Of a stretch of 32,221 nt of DNA, positions 8,787-15,875 are shown piece by piece. Below the pieces are notes generated by a model that had not been told where the DNA came from, made no database searches, and saw nothing but the letters and a program-made list of their open reading frames with translations. Each line of letters starts with the position of its first letter. Within the stretch, counting starts at the first letter, position 1. This DNA comes from Lachnospiraceae bacterium (GTDB taxonomy: Bacteria > Bacillota > Clostridia > Lachnospirales > Lachnospiraceae): assembly GCA_017543445.1 (NCBI GenBank), contig JAFYGB010000047.1:1-32221 (forward strand). Direction: 5' to 3'. Both the position numbers and the translations under genes were made by a program.

Positions 8787-8972
8787 GTACCCTGTAGACG
8801 CTGTTCTAGCCGTCTGGGGTACTAAACTAGAAGTTGCGAAAAAACTGGCTGAGGGTAGTTTGTATCCTATAGTTGTTTTTCTAACTGCTTGGGGTACAGG
8901 ATTAAGATATCCCCAAAATCCAATTGAGAGCAATCCGTATCCCATAGCTGCTGTTCTGTCTGCCTGGGGTAC
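8787..8972. repeat. Three 75-bp tandem repeats with a 36-bp imperfect palindromic core
   Basis: Three related 36-bp cores start at 8787, 8862 and 8937, spaced exactly 75 bp apart. Each begins GTA(C/T)CC and ends GGGGTAC. Positions 1-7 of each core can pair with 30-36, and 10-14 with 25-29. Many differences between copies turn C-G pairs into T-G wobbles, which would keep a plus-strand RNA hairpin. The 39-bp spacers are much less conserved. The stretch lies in the 457-bp gap between the flavoprotein and the ABC ATPase. A weak reading frame runs across it, but no ribosome binding site is present. The function is unknown. Confidence 0.7.
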
Positions 8973-9002
8973 AGAATCAAGGAAAACCGCCTTTCTTACG
9001 AT

Positions 9003-9041
9003 TTAAGGATCAGTTAAGAAACGTAAAAGAGACAGGTTAAG
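9003..9041 (+). promoter_or_regulatory. Phased TTAAG boxes, candidate response-regulator operator
   Basis: TTAAG occurs at 9003-9007, 9014-9018 and 9037-9041, giving start-to-start distances of 11 and 23 bp, close to one and two helical turns. Direct repeats with 11-bp phasing are the usual binding mode of OmpR-family regulators. The third box occupies the -35 region of a TATAGT -10 candidate at 9062-9067, which otherwise lacks a -35 hexamer. The OmpR-type regulator encoded at 12588 is the obvious candidate. Confidence 0.45.
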
Positions 9042-9103
9042 ACTTCCAAATTCGTTTGTTGTATAGTAAGATCAGCAAACGACGAGGAAGTCTTTTCGTT
9101 TGC
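9039..9103 (+). promoter_or_regulatory. Overlapping alternative hairpins before the ABC transporter genes
   Basis: AAGACTTCC (9039-9047) can pair with GGAAGTCTT (9086-9094), with an inner CGTTTG/CAAACG stem. Alternatively GCAAACGA (9075-9082) can pair with TCGTTTGC (9096-9103). The two folds compete for the same GCAAACG segment. If transcription starts near 9074, only the second forms in the RNA, at its 5' end. The first would then be a DNA operator or act on read-through RNA. Confidence 0.45.
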
Positions 9104-9155
9104 GAGTATAGGTCGGGCGGACGCGCTCCAGCAATAACAACTTTAAGGAGTCAAC

Positions 9156-10025
9156 ATGAGTAAAGAAATCATCCTCACAGCGAAGGATCTGTGTAAGACA
9201 TATTCCAACGAAACCGTGCAGCAGCACGTACTAAAGAACTTGAACTTGAATGTTTATAAGGGCGACTTTACGGTCGTTATGGGGAATTCGGGTTCCGGTA
9301 AGAGCACCTTGCTCTACGCACTGTCCGGTATGGACCGACCGTCGCTTGGTACGGTAACCTACTACGTCGAGAACACCGCCCGCAAGGCGAAATCGGGCGA
9401 CAAGACTTTCGAAAGTGCGAAGGAGAACGCATCGAAGTCGGGCACGGAGATCTCGAAATACAGCAATGATAAGCTTGCGGTATTTCGCAGAGATCATGCA
9501 GGTTTCGTATTCCAGCAGAATTACCTGAACGACTCGCTGTCCGCACTGGACAATGTTATGATCAGCGGCCTTCTGAAGAATAAGGACCGCAAGGCCTTGG
9601 CGCAGAAGGCGAAGGACCTGCTCGGCCGCGTCGAGATCGAGGAGCAGGATTACAAGAAGTTTCCGACGCAGCTTTCGGGTGGCCAGCAGCAGCGTGTCGC
9701 TGTGGTTCGTGGCGTGATCAACGACCCGGAGGTTCTGTTTGCCGATGAGCCGACCGGCGCCTTGAACTCCCAGAACACGATCAATGTTCTCAACATTTTG
9801 AGCGATTTGAATTCGAGCGGACAGAGCATCGTGATGGTCACACACACCATCAAAGCAGCCGAACGCGGCAATCGCATCATCTACCTTTCGGATGGCGTGA
9901 TCTCCGATGAATGCGACCTCGGGCCGTACGTAGGCGACTACAAGGACGAGACGAACCCGCAGCAGGAAAAGGCTCTCGAACGTCACAGAAAGTTGAAAGA
10001 CTTCCTTCAGGAGCAGGGCTGGTAA
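9156..10025 (+). CDS. ABC transporter ATPase, antimicrobial-peptide/MacB-BceA type
   Basis: The 289-residue protein has all ATPase motifs: Walker A GNSGSGKST (residues 43-51), Q-loop Gln120 in FVFQQ, signature LSGGQQQR (173-180), Walker B VLFADEPTG (193-201) and the switch His230 in VTHT. Compared with usual members it carries an extra charged segment of about 35 residues (about 72-105, rich in Lys, Ser and Glu) between the Walker A region and the Q-loop. It powers the FtsX-type permease encoded next, and the pair probably expels or senses peptide antibiotics or envelope-active compounds. AAGGAG precedes the ATG. The downstream permease starts 21 bp after its stop. Confidence 0.9.
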   Translation: MSKEIILTAKDLCKTYSNETVQQHVLKNLNLNVYKGDFTVVMGNSGSGKSTLLYALSGMDRPSLGTVTYYVENTARKAKSGDKTFESAKENASKSGTEISKYSNDKLAVFRRDHAGFVFQQNYLNDSLSALDNVMISGLLKNKDRKALAQKAKDLLGRVEIEEQDYKKFPTQLSGGQQQRVAVVRGVINDPEVLFADEPTGALNSQNTINVLNILSDLNSSGQSIVMVTHTIKAAERGNRIIYLSDGVISDECDLGPYVGDYKDETNPQQEKALERHRKLKDFLQEQGW

Positions 10026-10046
10026 TCAAACACAGGAGCAAGCATC

Positions 10047-12449
10047 ATGTACAAATTATTTAAAATCGCTAAAAACAACATAAAAAGGCAGAAGGGCGAC
10101 ATGATCACCTTCCTGATTTTGACGTTTCTGTCGGCCTTCCTGATCTTCATCTGCGCCTCGGCACTGTCGGGTCTGGGCCGCCTGTTGGACGAAAGTTTTA
10201 AACAGGTGAATGGTCCCGAGATCCTCTTTTGGAACCATGACAACGAAAAGGCAGAGTACGCCGCAGAAAAAGCATTTTCCGAGTATCCGGATTTTGTGAA
10301 GTATGAAAAGACGCCGGTCGCTGACCTTAATGCAGATTATCGTAATACAAAAGATGATGAGTTCACCACGTTTGAATTCTATATCCACGATATTAAAGAA
10401 CAGTCCGAACTTTTAAACGTTGGTATTCCGGACGTTGAATATGCGGAAGATGACATCCTGCTTCCGTTTAATCAGAAAGGCGTGTTTGCGATCGGCGATA
10501 CCATGGAACTTAAAGTCGAGGACAATGTCTATCGCTTCCGTGTTGCCGGCTTCGTGGAAGATCCGTACTTCTGCTCAACGCTCAATATTTCTACTCACAG
10601 CGTGTATATATCGAAAACCATGATCGACACAATGGCCGAAAGAGAAAGTGTGCTCTACCAAGGGTATTTTTACAAAGGCAAGGTCGACATGGAGGCGATC
10701 GAGAAGAGAGGGATCGACCTGGATGAGGTAGAAAAAGAGATCGACACAGCGTACAAAGAGGCATCTACCGAATGGAAAGAGGCACACCCGGACGATAAGA
10801 CACCGTACAATACTTCGTACATGTTGCTCAACTGGGAAATGATGCGTAGCGGCGACGGTATCCTGCCTACGATCGTTATGGCGGTGGTGCTGATATTTGC
10901 CATCCTGGTGCTGGTGATCGCGCTGATCATCATCGCATTCAGCATCAGCAACTTCATTCGCAGAAACATGAAAAACACGGGAATCCTGGAGGCGAGTGGT
11001 TACACTGTAGCACAGCTCAAGGGGGCGTTGCTCCTGCAGATGGCCTCCGTGACCATCCTCGGAGTGGTGCTGGGCCTCGCCGTGGCGATGCTCATGTTCA
11101 ACACATTCGGCACCATCTTAAGCTCCGTTGTTGGTCTCTCCTGGAACCAGCCGCTGAACATCCGTGTAGCAGTGCGGACATTTGTCGCACTGGTGGCAGT
11201 GGTTCTCATAGCGACCTGGCTTATCGGCCGCAAATACAACCGTATCACGGTGCTCGATGCGCTTCGTGGTGGCATTAACACCCACAACTATCGAAAGAAT
11301 TATTTCCCGTTCGAAAAGACGCCCTTGCCTGTATCGCTGGTATTGTCCCTGAAAGATATGGTAGGTGGTCGTATAAGGAATGGTCTGATGGTGCTGATCA
11401 TCCTGCTTTTGTCCATGTTCTCTGTTGTCGGCTTCGGTATGGTCCAGAATTTCGGCGAAGACCCGGACAATATGATCCGAATGTTCGGTTTTGAGTTAGG
11501 AACCATCGGCGTAACCGGCGACAACACGATCATTGATGACATACGAGCATTGCCCGAAGTGGACCGCGCATATGCCAGAGTGAGTTTCGATTTCAATCTC
11601 GAATTTAACGGAAAGACAAAGAAATACTCAACATATGCGATCGACGACCGCAGCCAGACCATCAACACCAACGTGATCGAGGGCCGCATGCCTACCGAGG
11701 ACAATGAGATCCTGGTCACAATTGCGATCGCGGATGACATGGGGATCCACCCCGGCGACGTCGTAACACTGGAAAACGCAGGCAAAAAGGCGGAGTTTCT
11801 GGTCACCGGCCTCAACCAGAGAATGGAGCAGTATGGCCGGACGATCATGACTTCGTTGGCAGGCGCTGAAAAACTGACCGACGCTCAGTTCCATTACATC
11901 TACTTTGTGACAGGCAAAGAAGGCTGCGATTATGAAGTATTGAAAGAGAGAATGGATCAGATCGGTAAGGAGAAGGGGGTCAAACTGGAGTGCGTAGACA
12001 CCTCAAAGGCGATCAACGCGACGGTACAGACATTGTCGGATACGATGAAGTCGATCTGTGCAGTCATACTGGTAATGGCGGTAGTGGTTGTGATTTTCGT
12101 AGAGTCTCTGGTCATCCGTGCTAAGATCAGCCGTGAGTGGCGTAGCATGGGCATCAGCAAGGCGTTGGGCGAGACATCCCGGGGATTACTCTTTCAGATC
12201 ATGCTTACCAACCTTCCGGCTATTCTGGTTGGTGCCATCCTCGGAGCCGTGATCGCTCCCTTTATCGGAGCGTTTGGAACCACGGTGGTATTCAGTTCGT
12301 TTGGTATCTGCAAAGTATGTTTCAAAATCTCGACCATTTATATGCTGATCACCATCGCCGGCATCACGATCTTTGCTGTGCTGACGTCGGCGCTCGCAGG
12401 TATGCGGGTCCGGAAACTGAAACCCGTTGAGATGATCACGGAAGACTGA
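10047..12449 (+). CDS. FtsX-family ABC transporter permease, 800 residues
   Basis: The protein has one N-terminal helix (about residues 20-45), a large extracytoplasmic domain (about 50-270), and three helices between about 275 and 390. A second helix near 440-460 precedes another extracytoplasmic domain (about 465-660), and three C-terminal helices follow. This doubled FtsX layout is found in MacB/BceB-like exporters linked to two-component systems. The intracellular coupling segments NTGILEASGYTVAQLKG and SMGISKALGETSRGLL are typical of FtsX domains. AGGAGCAAGCATC precedes the ATG. It should work with the ATPase just upstream. Substrates are not deducible. Confidence 0.88.
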   Translation: MYKLFKIAKNNIKRQKGDMITFLILTFLSAFLIFICASALSGLGRLLDESFKQVNGPEILFWNHDNEKAEYAAEKAFSEYPDFVKYEKTPVADLNADYRNTKDDEFTTFEFYIHDIKEQSELLNVGIPDVEYAEDDILLPFNQKGVFAIGDTMELKVEDNVYRFRVAGFVEDPYFCSTLNISTHSVYISKTMIDTMAERESVLYQGYFYKGKVDMEAIEKRGIDLDEVEKEIDTAYKEASTEWKEAHPDDKTPYNTSYMLLNWEMMRSGDGILPTIVMAVVLIFAILVLVIALIIIAFSISNFIRRNMKNTGILEASGYTVAQLKGALLLQMASVTILGVVLGLAVAMLMFNTFGTILSSVVGLSWNQPLNIRVAVRTFVALVAVVLIATWLIGRKYNRITVLDALRGGINTHNYRKNYFPFEKTPLPVSLVLSLKDMVGGRIRNGLMVLIILLLSMFSVVGFGMVQNFGEDPDNMIRMFGFELGTIGVTGDNTIIDDIRALPEVDRAYARVSFDFNLEFNGKTKKYSTYAIDDRSQTINTNVIEGRMPTEDNEILVTIAIADDMGIHPGDVVTLENAGKKAEFLVTGLNQRMEQYGRTIMTSLAGAEKLTDAQFHYIYFVTGKEGCDYEVLKERMDQIGKEKGVKLECVDTSKAINATVQTLSDTMKSICAVILVMAVVVVIFVESLVIRAKISREWRSMGISKALGETSRGLLFQIMLTNLPAILVGAILGAVIAPFIGAFGTTVVFSSFGICKVCFKISTIYMLITIAGITIFAVLTSALAGMRVRKLKPVEMITED

Positions 12450-12458
12450 GTTTAACGG

Positions 12459-12487
12459 TCGACACTTTTCACAAATTGTATTATAAT
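12459..12487 (+). promoter_or_regulatory. Promoter of the two-component system genes
   Basis: TCGACA at 12459-12464 and TATAAT at 12482-12487 are separated by 17 bp. That is five of six -35 matches and a perfect -10. It starts 10 bp after the permease stop, so the regulator and kinase are transcribed separately from the transporter. No TTAAG box is present here, unlike the transporter promoter. Confidence 0.75.
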
Positions 12488-12497
12488 TGAACTAAAT

Positions 12498-12566
12498 GGA
12501 GGCTGTGGCCTCCGAAACGGAAGATTTGTACCTAAATCGGGCGATGGGGCTCGGTTTAGGTACAAA
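12498..12566 (+). promoter_or_regulatory. Two leader hairpins before the response regulator
   Basis: GGAGGC-TGTG-GCCTCC (12498-12513) forms a tight six-pair stem. A second, longer stem pairs 12525-12539 with 12552-12566: 15 pairs including one G-T wobble, around a 12-nt loop, with arms TTTGTACCTAAATCG and CGGTTTAGGTACAAA. No U-tract follows, so it is not an ordinary terminator. Both lie in the 5' UTR and end 22 bp before the start codon. Confidence 0.55.
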
Positions 12567-12587
12567 GTCGATATAAAGGAGTCGGGC

Positions 12588-13364
12588 ATGCATTATAATT
12601 GTCTGATCGTGGATGACGAAGTTGAGCTCGCGAAGATGACCGCGGAGTATTTTGAAATGTTTGAGGTAAAGACGGCGTACGTTGAGTCCGCCGCGCTTTG
12701 CTATGAATTCTTTAAAGAGAACGAGGCGGACCTCATCCTGCTGGACATCAATCTGAAGGATGGCTCGGGCTTCGAGATCTGCCGCAAGATCCGCGAGGAT
12801 TATCAGCTTCCGATCCTGTTCATCAGCGCCCGCCAGAGCGATGATGATGTCCTGGTGGCCCTAAGCATCGGGGGCGATGACTATATTAAAAAGCCCTACA
12901 GTTTGTCGATCCTTCTGGCAAAGGTGAAGATAAACCTGAAGCGCGTGGAGAAGATCCGCAAGCTCTCGGAGACTTCGGCAAATGCAAGTGTGAAGGCCGT
13001 GGAAGCAACGGGAGCAGGAAACACCACGACGGATGAAACATCAGGTATATCGAAAACCAATGTAGCGGAAACACCCGCCTCACCGAACCTGCGTCTGGAT
13101 GTCTCAACGATGTCGGTGATCTTGAATGGCAAGAGCATCCCCCTAAAAGCGAAGGAATTTGCCCTTCTGAACGTTCTCTACCAGCATCGAAACACCATTG
13201 TCACGAAGGGGCAGCTCTTCGACGAAGTGTGGGGTGACAGTTTCTACGGGGATGGCACATTAAACGTTCACATTCGCAAACTTCGTGAAAAAATCGAGCG
13301 CGACCCCAACCATCCGGAGATCATCAAAACCTTCTGGGGCACGGGCTACATGCTTGAAATCTGA
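12588..13364 (+). CDS. OmpR-family response regulator with long linker
   Basis: The receiver domain (residues 1-112) has the acidic pair Asp9-Asp10, phospho-acceptor Asp53 in LLDINL, Ser80 in FISARQ and Lys102 in YIKKP. The winged-helix output domain (about 165-258) contains KAKEFALLNVLYQH and LNVHIRKLREKIE. The linker is unusually long: about 50 residues of low-complexity Ala, Thr, Ser and Glu (about 118-165) where 10-20 is normal. AAGGAGTCGGGC precedes the ATG. It is encoded with its kinase and next to an FtsX transporter, so it most likely controls that transporter. Confidence 0.92.
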   Translation: MHYNCLIVDDEVELAKMTAEYFEMFEVKTAYVESAALCYEFFKENEADLILLDINLKDGSGFEICRKIREDYQLPILFISARQSDDDVLVALSIGGDDYIKKPYSLSILLAKVKINLKRVEKIRKLSETSANASVKAVEATGAGNTTTDETSGISKTNVAETPASPNLRLDVSTMSVILNGKSIPLKAKEFALLNVLYQHRNTIVTKGQLFDEVWGDSFYGDGTLNVHIRKLREKIERDPNHPEIIKTFWGTGYMLEI

Positions 13365-13410
13365 AAGTATCAACCGAGGAATATGACCTCATCAAAAGTT
13401 AAACGACCTT

Positions 13411-14616
13411 ATGAAAGCCATACGAAACATTACGATCCTCTTTAATATTCTCATGCTGGCGGCACTGGGCGCCCTGATCCTTTGGTATCATAAGACGGAG
13501 CCCGGATTGGCGCCCACCGTGTCATATTCGGATGCAGAACTTGCTGTGTACAAAAAGACATGGGACAGCATCCGTGAGGAAGTGTTTCAGAATCGAGAGA
13601 TGACACTTCGCCTGCTCACTTTATTCTGGGGTGCTGTCGTCCTTTTGGGAAACTTGTTGATCTTCCTGGTCTACCGTTTTCAGGTGAAGCCTGTGCGGGA
13701 AATGGAGTCCTTTGCGGCGGAGATCTCGAAGGGAAACCTCGACGTTGCGTTGCCGATCCATCGCGGGAATCTCTTCGGGAATTTTACGGAGAGTTTCGAC
13801 CGTATGCGGGGTGCATTGAAGGCCTCGAAAGAGCGGGAACTTGCGGCGGAAAAAGCAAAGCAGGAGATGGTGGCAGAGCTGAGCCACGACCTGAAGACAC
13901 CCGTGGCCACGATACGTGCGACTTGTGAAGTTCTGGACCTCAAATTCCGCACCGAGATCGAGAAATGTGAGAATGACTTGACGAGATTGAAGTCAGCAGC
14001 ATCTAAGGCCTCGAACCGTGCGGATAGCACAGAGGCAGAAGACATTGCGAGTAAAGAATTATATCTCGAGACTCTCCGAAACAACCTGGAGAAAGTCGGT
14101 TTCATTTACAACAAGACCGATATTATCAACGAGCTTGTGGGCGGCGTCTTCCGTGCTACATTGGACGACATGGAGGAGATAAAGATCGAGCCGGTCGAGA
14201 ACCCATCGAGTATCATCGAAGGCTACTTTCGCGGCTTGAAAGACTACGGAAACATTATTCTGGAAAATCATATTCCGGAATGTTTGTTGTACTTCGACCG
14301 CATCCGCATGGAGCAGGTCATTGACAACATCGTAGGAAACTCCTGCAAATACGCAGGAACCGACATCCACGTTTCCTTTGCCGAAATCGAAGGAAATTAC
14401 ATTAAGATCACGATCCGCGACGCAGGACCCGGTGTACCCGAGTCTGAACTGCCGTTGCTGACCGAAAAATACCACCGAGGAACGAACGCTGCCGGCAAGC
14501 AGGGCTATGGCCTCGGCATGTACCTGGTAAATCACTATATGGAACATCAAGGCGGTGGAATGGAATATTACAACGACGGCGGCTTCGTCGTCGAACTGGC
14601 TTTGAAGAAAGTATGA
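13411..14616 (+). CDS. Membrane sensor histidine kinase
   Basis: The 401-residue protein has two transmembrane helices (about residues 7-26 and 68-89) around a short outer segment of some 40 residues, then a HAMP-like linker. The phospho-acceptor is His159 in AELSHDLKTPVATI. An Asn box lies in NIVGNSCKY, with later motifs DAGPGVPE and GYGLGMYLVNHY. A charged insert of roughly 40 residues (about 178-215) lies inside the dimerisation region. The outer loop is small, as in kinases that rely on a partner BceAB-type transporter to sense. The ATG lacks a clear ribosome binding site and lies 46 bp after the regulator stop. A terminator follows. Confidence 0.9.
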   Translation: MKAIRNITILFNILMLAALGALILWYHKTEPGLAPTVSYSDAELAVYKKTWDSIREEVFQNREMTLRLLTLFWGAVVLLGNLLIFLVYRFQVKPVREMESFAAEISKGNLDVALPIHRGNLFGNFTESFDRMRGALKASKERELAAEKAKQEMVAELSHDLKTPVATIRATCEVLDLKFRTEIEKCENDLTRLKSAASKASNRADSTEAEDIASKELYLETLRNNLEKVGFIYNKTDIINELVGGVFRATLDDMEEIKIEPVENPSSIIEGYFRGLKDYGNIILENHIPECLLYFDRIRMEQVIDNIVGNSCKYAGTDIHVSFAEIEGNYIKITIRDAGPGVPESELPLLTEKYHRGTNAAGKQGYGLGMYLVNHYMEHQGGGMEYYNDGGFVVELALKKV

Positions 14617-14654
14617 GGAAGATTCAGAGGATGAAGAGTAAAAGTGAAGATCGA

Positions 14655-14686
14655 GCGACCCTGCGGACACGCAGGGTTGCTTTTTT
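14655..14686 (+). terminator. Intrinsic terminator after the two-component system
   Basis: GCGACCCTGC and GCAGGGTTGC pair (10 pairs, one wobble) around a 6-nt loop, followed by six T. It lies 39 bp after the kinase stop codon. Confidence 0.85.
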
Positions 14687-14747
14687 GTTGCGACGGACGT
14701 TCTCTAGGAAAAAAACTAAGCTTTTCTGCTTATCAGGAGGAACTAAC

Positions 14748-15047
14748 ATGAAGATAACTAAGAGAATCGGGAAGTGTATTGCTATCACCCTAGGGCTCTT
14801 ACTGGGACTCTACATTCTCTTCGTAACAGAGGAGTGCATTCGAATCATGGTGTCGCCAGTGGGTGCGCGGCCACTGATCGTGCTGTCGGAGCAGGAGGAT
14901 GAACTGACCCGTAAGTATAAGAGTGTGGGATTTACCGTCGAGAATGATTTGTTCCGTTATACGGATGACGCGGGCAATGCCAGTGTGCGCGTGTGCGGCG
15001 AAACGATCCGGATGGGCGGCGCCGTGCTGTGGGGGTGGATCGAGTAG
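14748..15047 (+). CDS. Small single-helix membrane protein, unknown
   Basis: The 99-residue product begins with basic residues and one hydrophobic helix (about residues 8-27). A hydrophilic domain of some 65 residues follows and is probably outside the cell. ATG 14748 has CAGGAGGAACTAAC before it, an excellent site. The open frame extends upstream to 14613, but that would run through the terminator at 14655-14686 and is rejected. I recognise no family. It opens a run of small membrane proteins that ends in a PstS-like binding protein. Confidence 0.65.
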   Translation: MKITKRIGKCIAITLGLLLGLYILFVTEECIRIMVSPVGARPLIVLSEQEDELTRKYKSVGFTVENDLFRYTDDAGNASVRVCGETIRMGGAVLWGWIE

Positions 15048-15054
15048 AAGCAGG

Positions 15055-15084
15055 TTGCCAGGCTCCATACAATTGTGGTATTAT
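15055..15084 (+). promoter_or_regulatory. Possible promoter upstream of the second small membrane protein
   Basis: TTGCCA (15055-15060) and TATTAT (15079-15084) are 18 bp apart, with TGG before the -10 forming an extended -10. The match is reasonable but not tested by conservation. Confidence 0.4.
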
Positions 15085-15100
15085 GATAGCGAAGGAAATT

Positions 15101-15170
15101 GGTGTTGTCGCTTTTGAGGTCTTGCTGACTGTAGTCATAAACATCATGTAAATGATTGTATGTGAGGGAT
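15101..15170 (+). repeat. Direct repeat, copy 1, upstream of a small membrane protein gene
   Basis: A stretch of about 65-70 bp starting GGTGTTGTCGCTTTT is repeated at 15427. Shared blocks include GGTGTTGTCGCTTTT, a CATGTAAA segment and a final TGTGAG leading into the ribosome binding site. Each copy sits before a short hydrophobic protein gene, so the leader and gene may have duplicated together. Confidence 0.6.
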
Positions 15171-15178
15171 ATGTGGCC

Positions 15179-15418
15179 ATGGATATATTGTTATTATTTG
15201 GTATACTGCTATTTGGACTGGGAATCGTATCGTTCGCTATCTTTATGTTGTATTTGGGCCTACATTATTTTTTTGTTGAGAAAAGGAAGGCGAAAGATGA
15301 GGGCCGAAAGATGCGTTTGGGGTTTATAGTGTTTATGATCATCAGCATTATCATTTTTGCCCTTTGTGCTGTGGGGTTGAAGTATTATTGCTATCTGGCA
15401 ATGTTTATATTGCACTAG
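15179..15418 (+). CDS. Small two-helix membrane protein, unknown
   Basis: The 79-residue product has two hydrophobic helices (about residues 2-28 and 49-75) joined by a basic loop with EKRKAKDEGRKMR, which would face the cytoplasm. ATG 15179 is chosen over ATG 15152 because GAGGG lies upstream of it, although the spacing is long. It follows repeat copy 1 and resembles its neighbour at 15503 in leader and general form. No family is recognised. Confidence 0.55.
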   Translation: MDILLLFGILLFGLGIVSFAIFMLYLGLHYFFVEKRKAKDEGRKMRLGFIVFMIISIIIFALCAVGLKYYCYLAMFILH

Positions 15419-15426
15419 TGATGATC

Positions 15427-15490
15427 GGTGTTGTCGCTTTTGTAGTATTACTTACTTTATGTACAACATGTAAACGAATGTGAGAGGGCA
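15427..15490 (+). repeat. Direct repeat, copy 2
   Basis: This is the second copy of the leader sequence at 15101-15170. It begins with the same 15 bases and ends just before the ribosome binding site of the gene at 15503. Similarity drops in the middle. Confidence 0.6.
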
Positions 15491-15502
15491 TAGGAGAGGA
15501 TC

Positions 15503-15730
15503 ATGAACATAGTCGATATTATTCTTATTATGTTTCCGGTAACGATCGTGTTCACCATCATTATTGCTATTTTGTATGGGCGTGATCGCACTTGGGCGAA
15601 GCGTGCAGGCTGTGAACCGAATTCAGGCTTGCGCATCCTGCTTATTATCGGTATAACGCTTTGTGTTGTATATGTCTTGGGCTTTACTGCGTTGATGCTC
15701 TTGATGATGTCCGGAATGGCGGGTATGTGA
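15503..15730 (+). CDS. Small two-helix membrane protein, unknown
   Basis: The 75-residue product has hydrophobic helices at about residues 3-24 and 44-72 with a basic and polar loop between (GRDRTWAKRAG). AGGAGAGGATC lies directly before the ATG. Its stop is one base before the start of the next tiny gene at 15732, so they form one transcript. The function is unknown. Confidence 0.6.
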   Translation: MNIVDIILIMFPVTIVFTIIIAILYGRDRTWAKRAGCEPNSGLRILLIIGITLCVVYVLGFTALMLLMMSGMAGM

Positions 15731-15731
15731 T

Positions 15732-15875
15732 ATGAGTGATAAGAGATTTTTCCGGCTTTTGATCGCGATCGTCGTGGTGGGTCTGCTCGTCACGGCGCTG
15801 CATCTGTTTTACATCGTCCGTGCGTATCCGAACGCGTCGATCATTCAGTTCATCGCGAGGGAGTGGTGGCCATGA
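15732..15875 (+). CDS. 47-residue single-helix protein preceding the PstS-like protein
   Basis: The frame begins ATGAGTGATAAGAG and encodes a basic N-terminus (MSDKRFFR), one hydrophobic helix (about residues 8-29) and a short amphipathic tail ending AREWWP. Its stop overlaps the start of the next gene (ATGA at 15872). Its start lies two bases past the previous stop, so both junctions suggest translational coupling. It is short, and no family is recognised; the tight spacing is the main support. Confidence 0.6.
   Translation: MSDKRFFRLLIAIVVVGLLVTALHLFYIVRAYPNASIIQFIAREWWP

Noticed and set aside
8787-8972. CRISPR array
   Set aside because: There are only three copies, with cores differing at many positions and 39-bp spacers. 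No cas genes are nearby.
8785-9006. 73-codon plus-strand frame across the 75-bp repeats
   Set aside because: It starts at TTG without a ribosome binding site, and pairing patterns explain the repeats as well as coding does.
14613-14747. Upstream extension of the 99-residue protein
   Set aside because: It would be translated through the strong terminator after the kinase gene; ATG 14748 has an excellent ribosome binding site.
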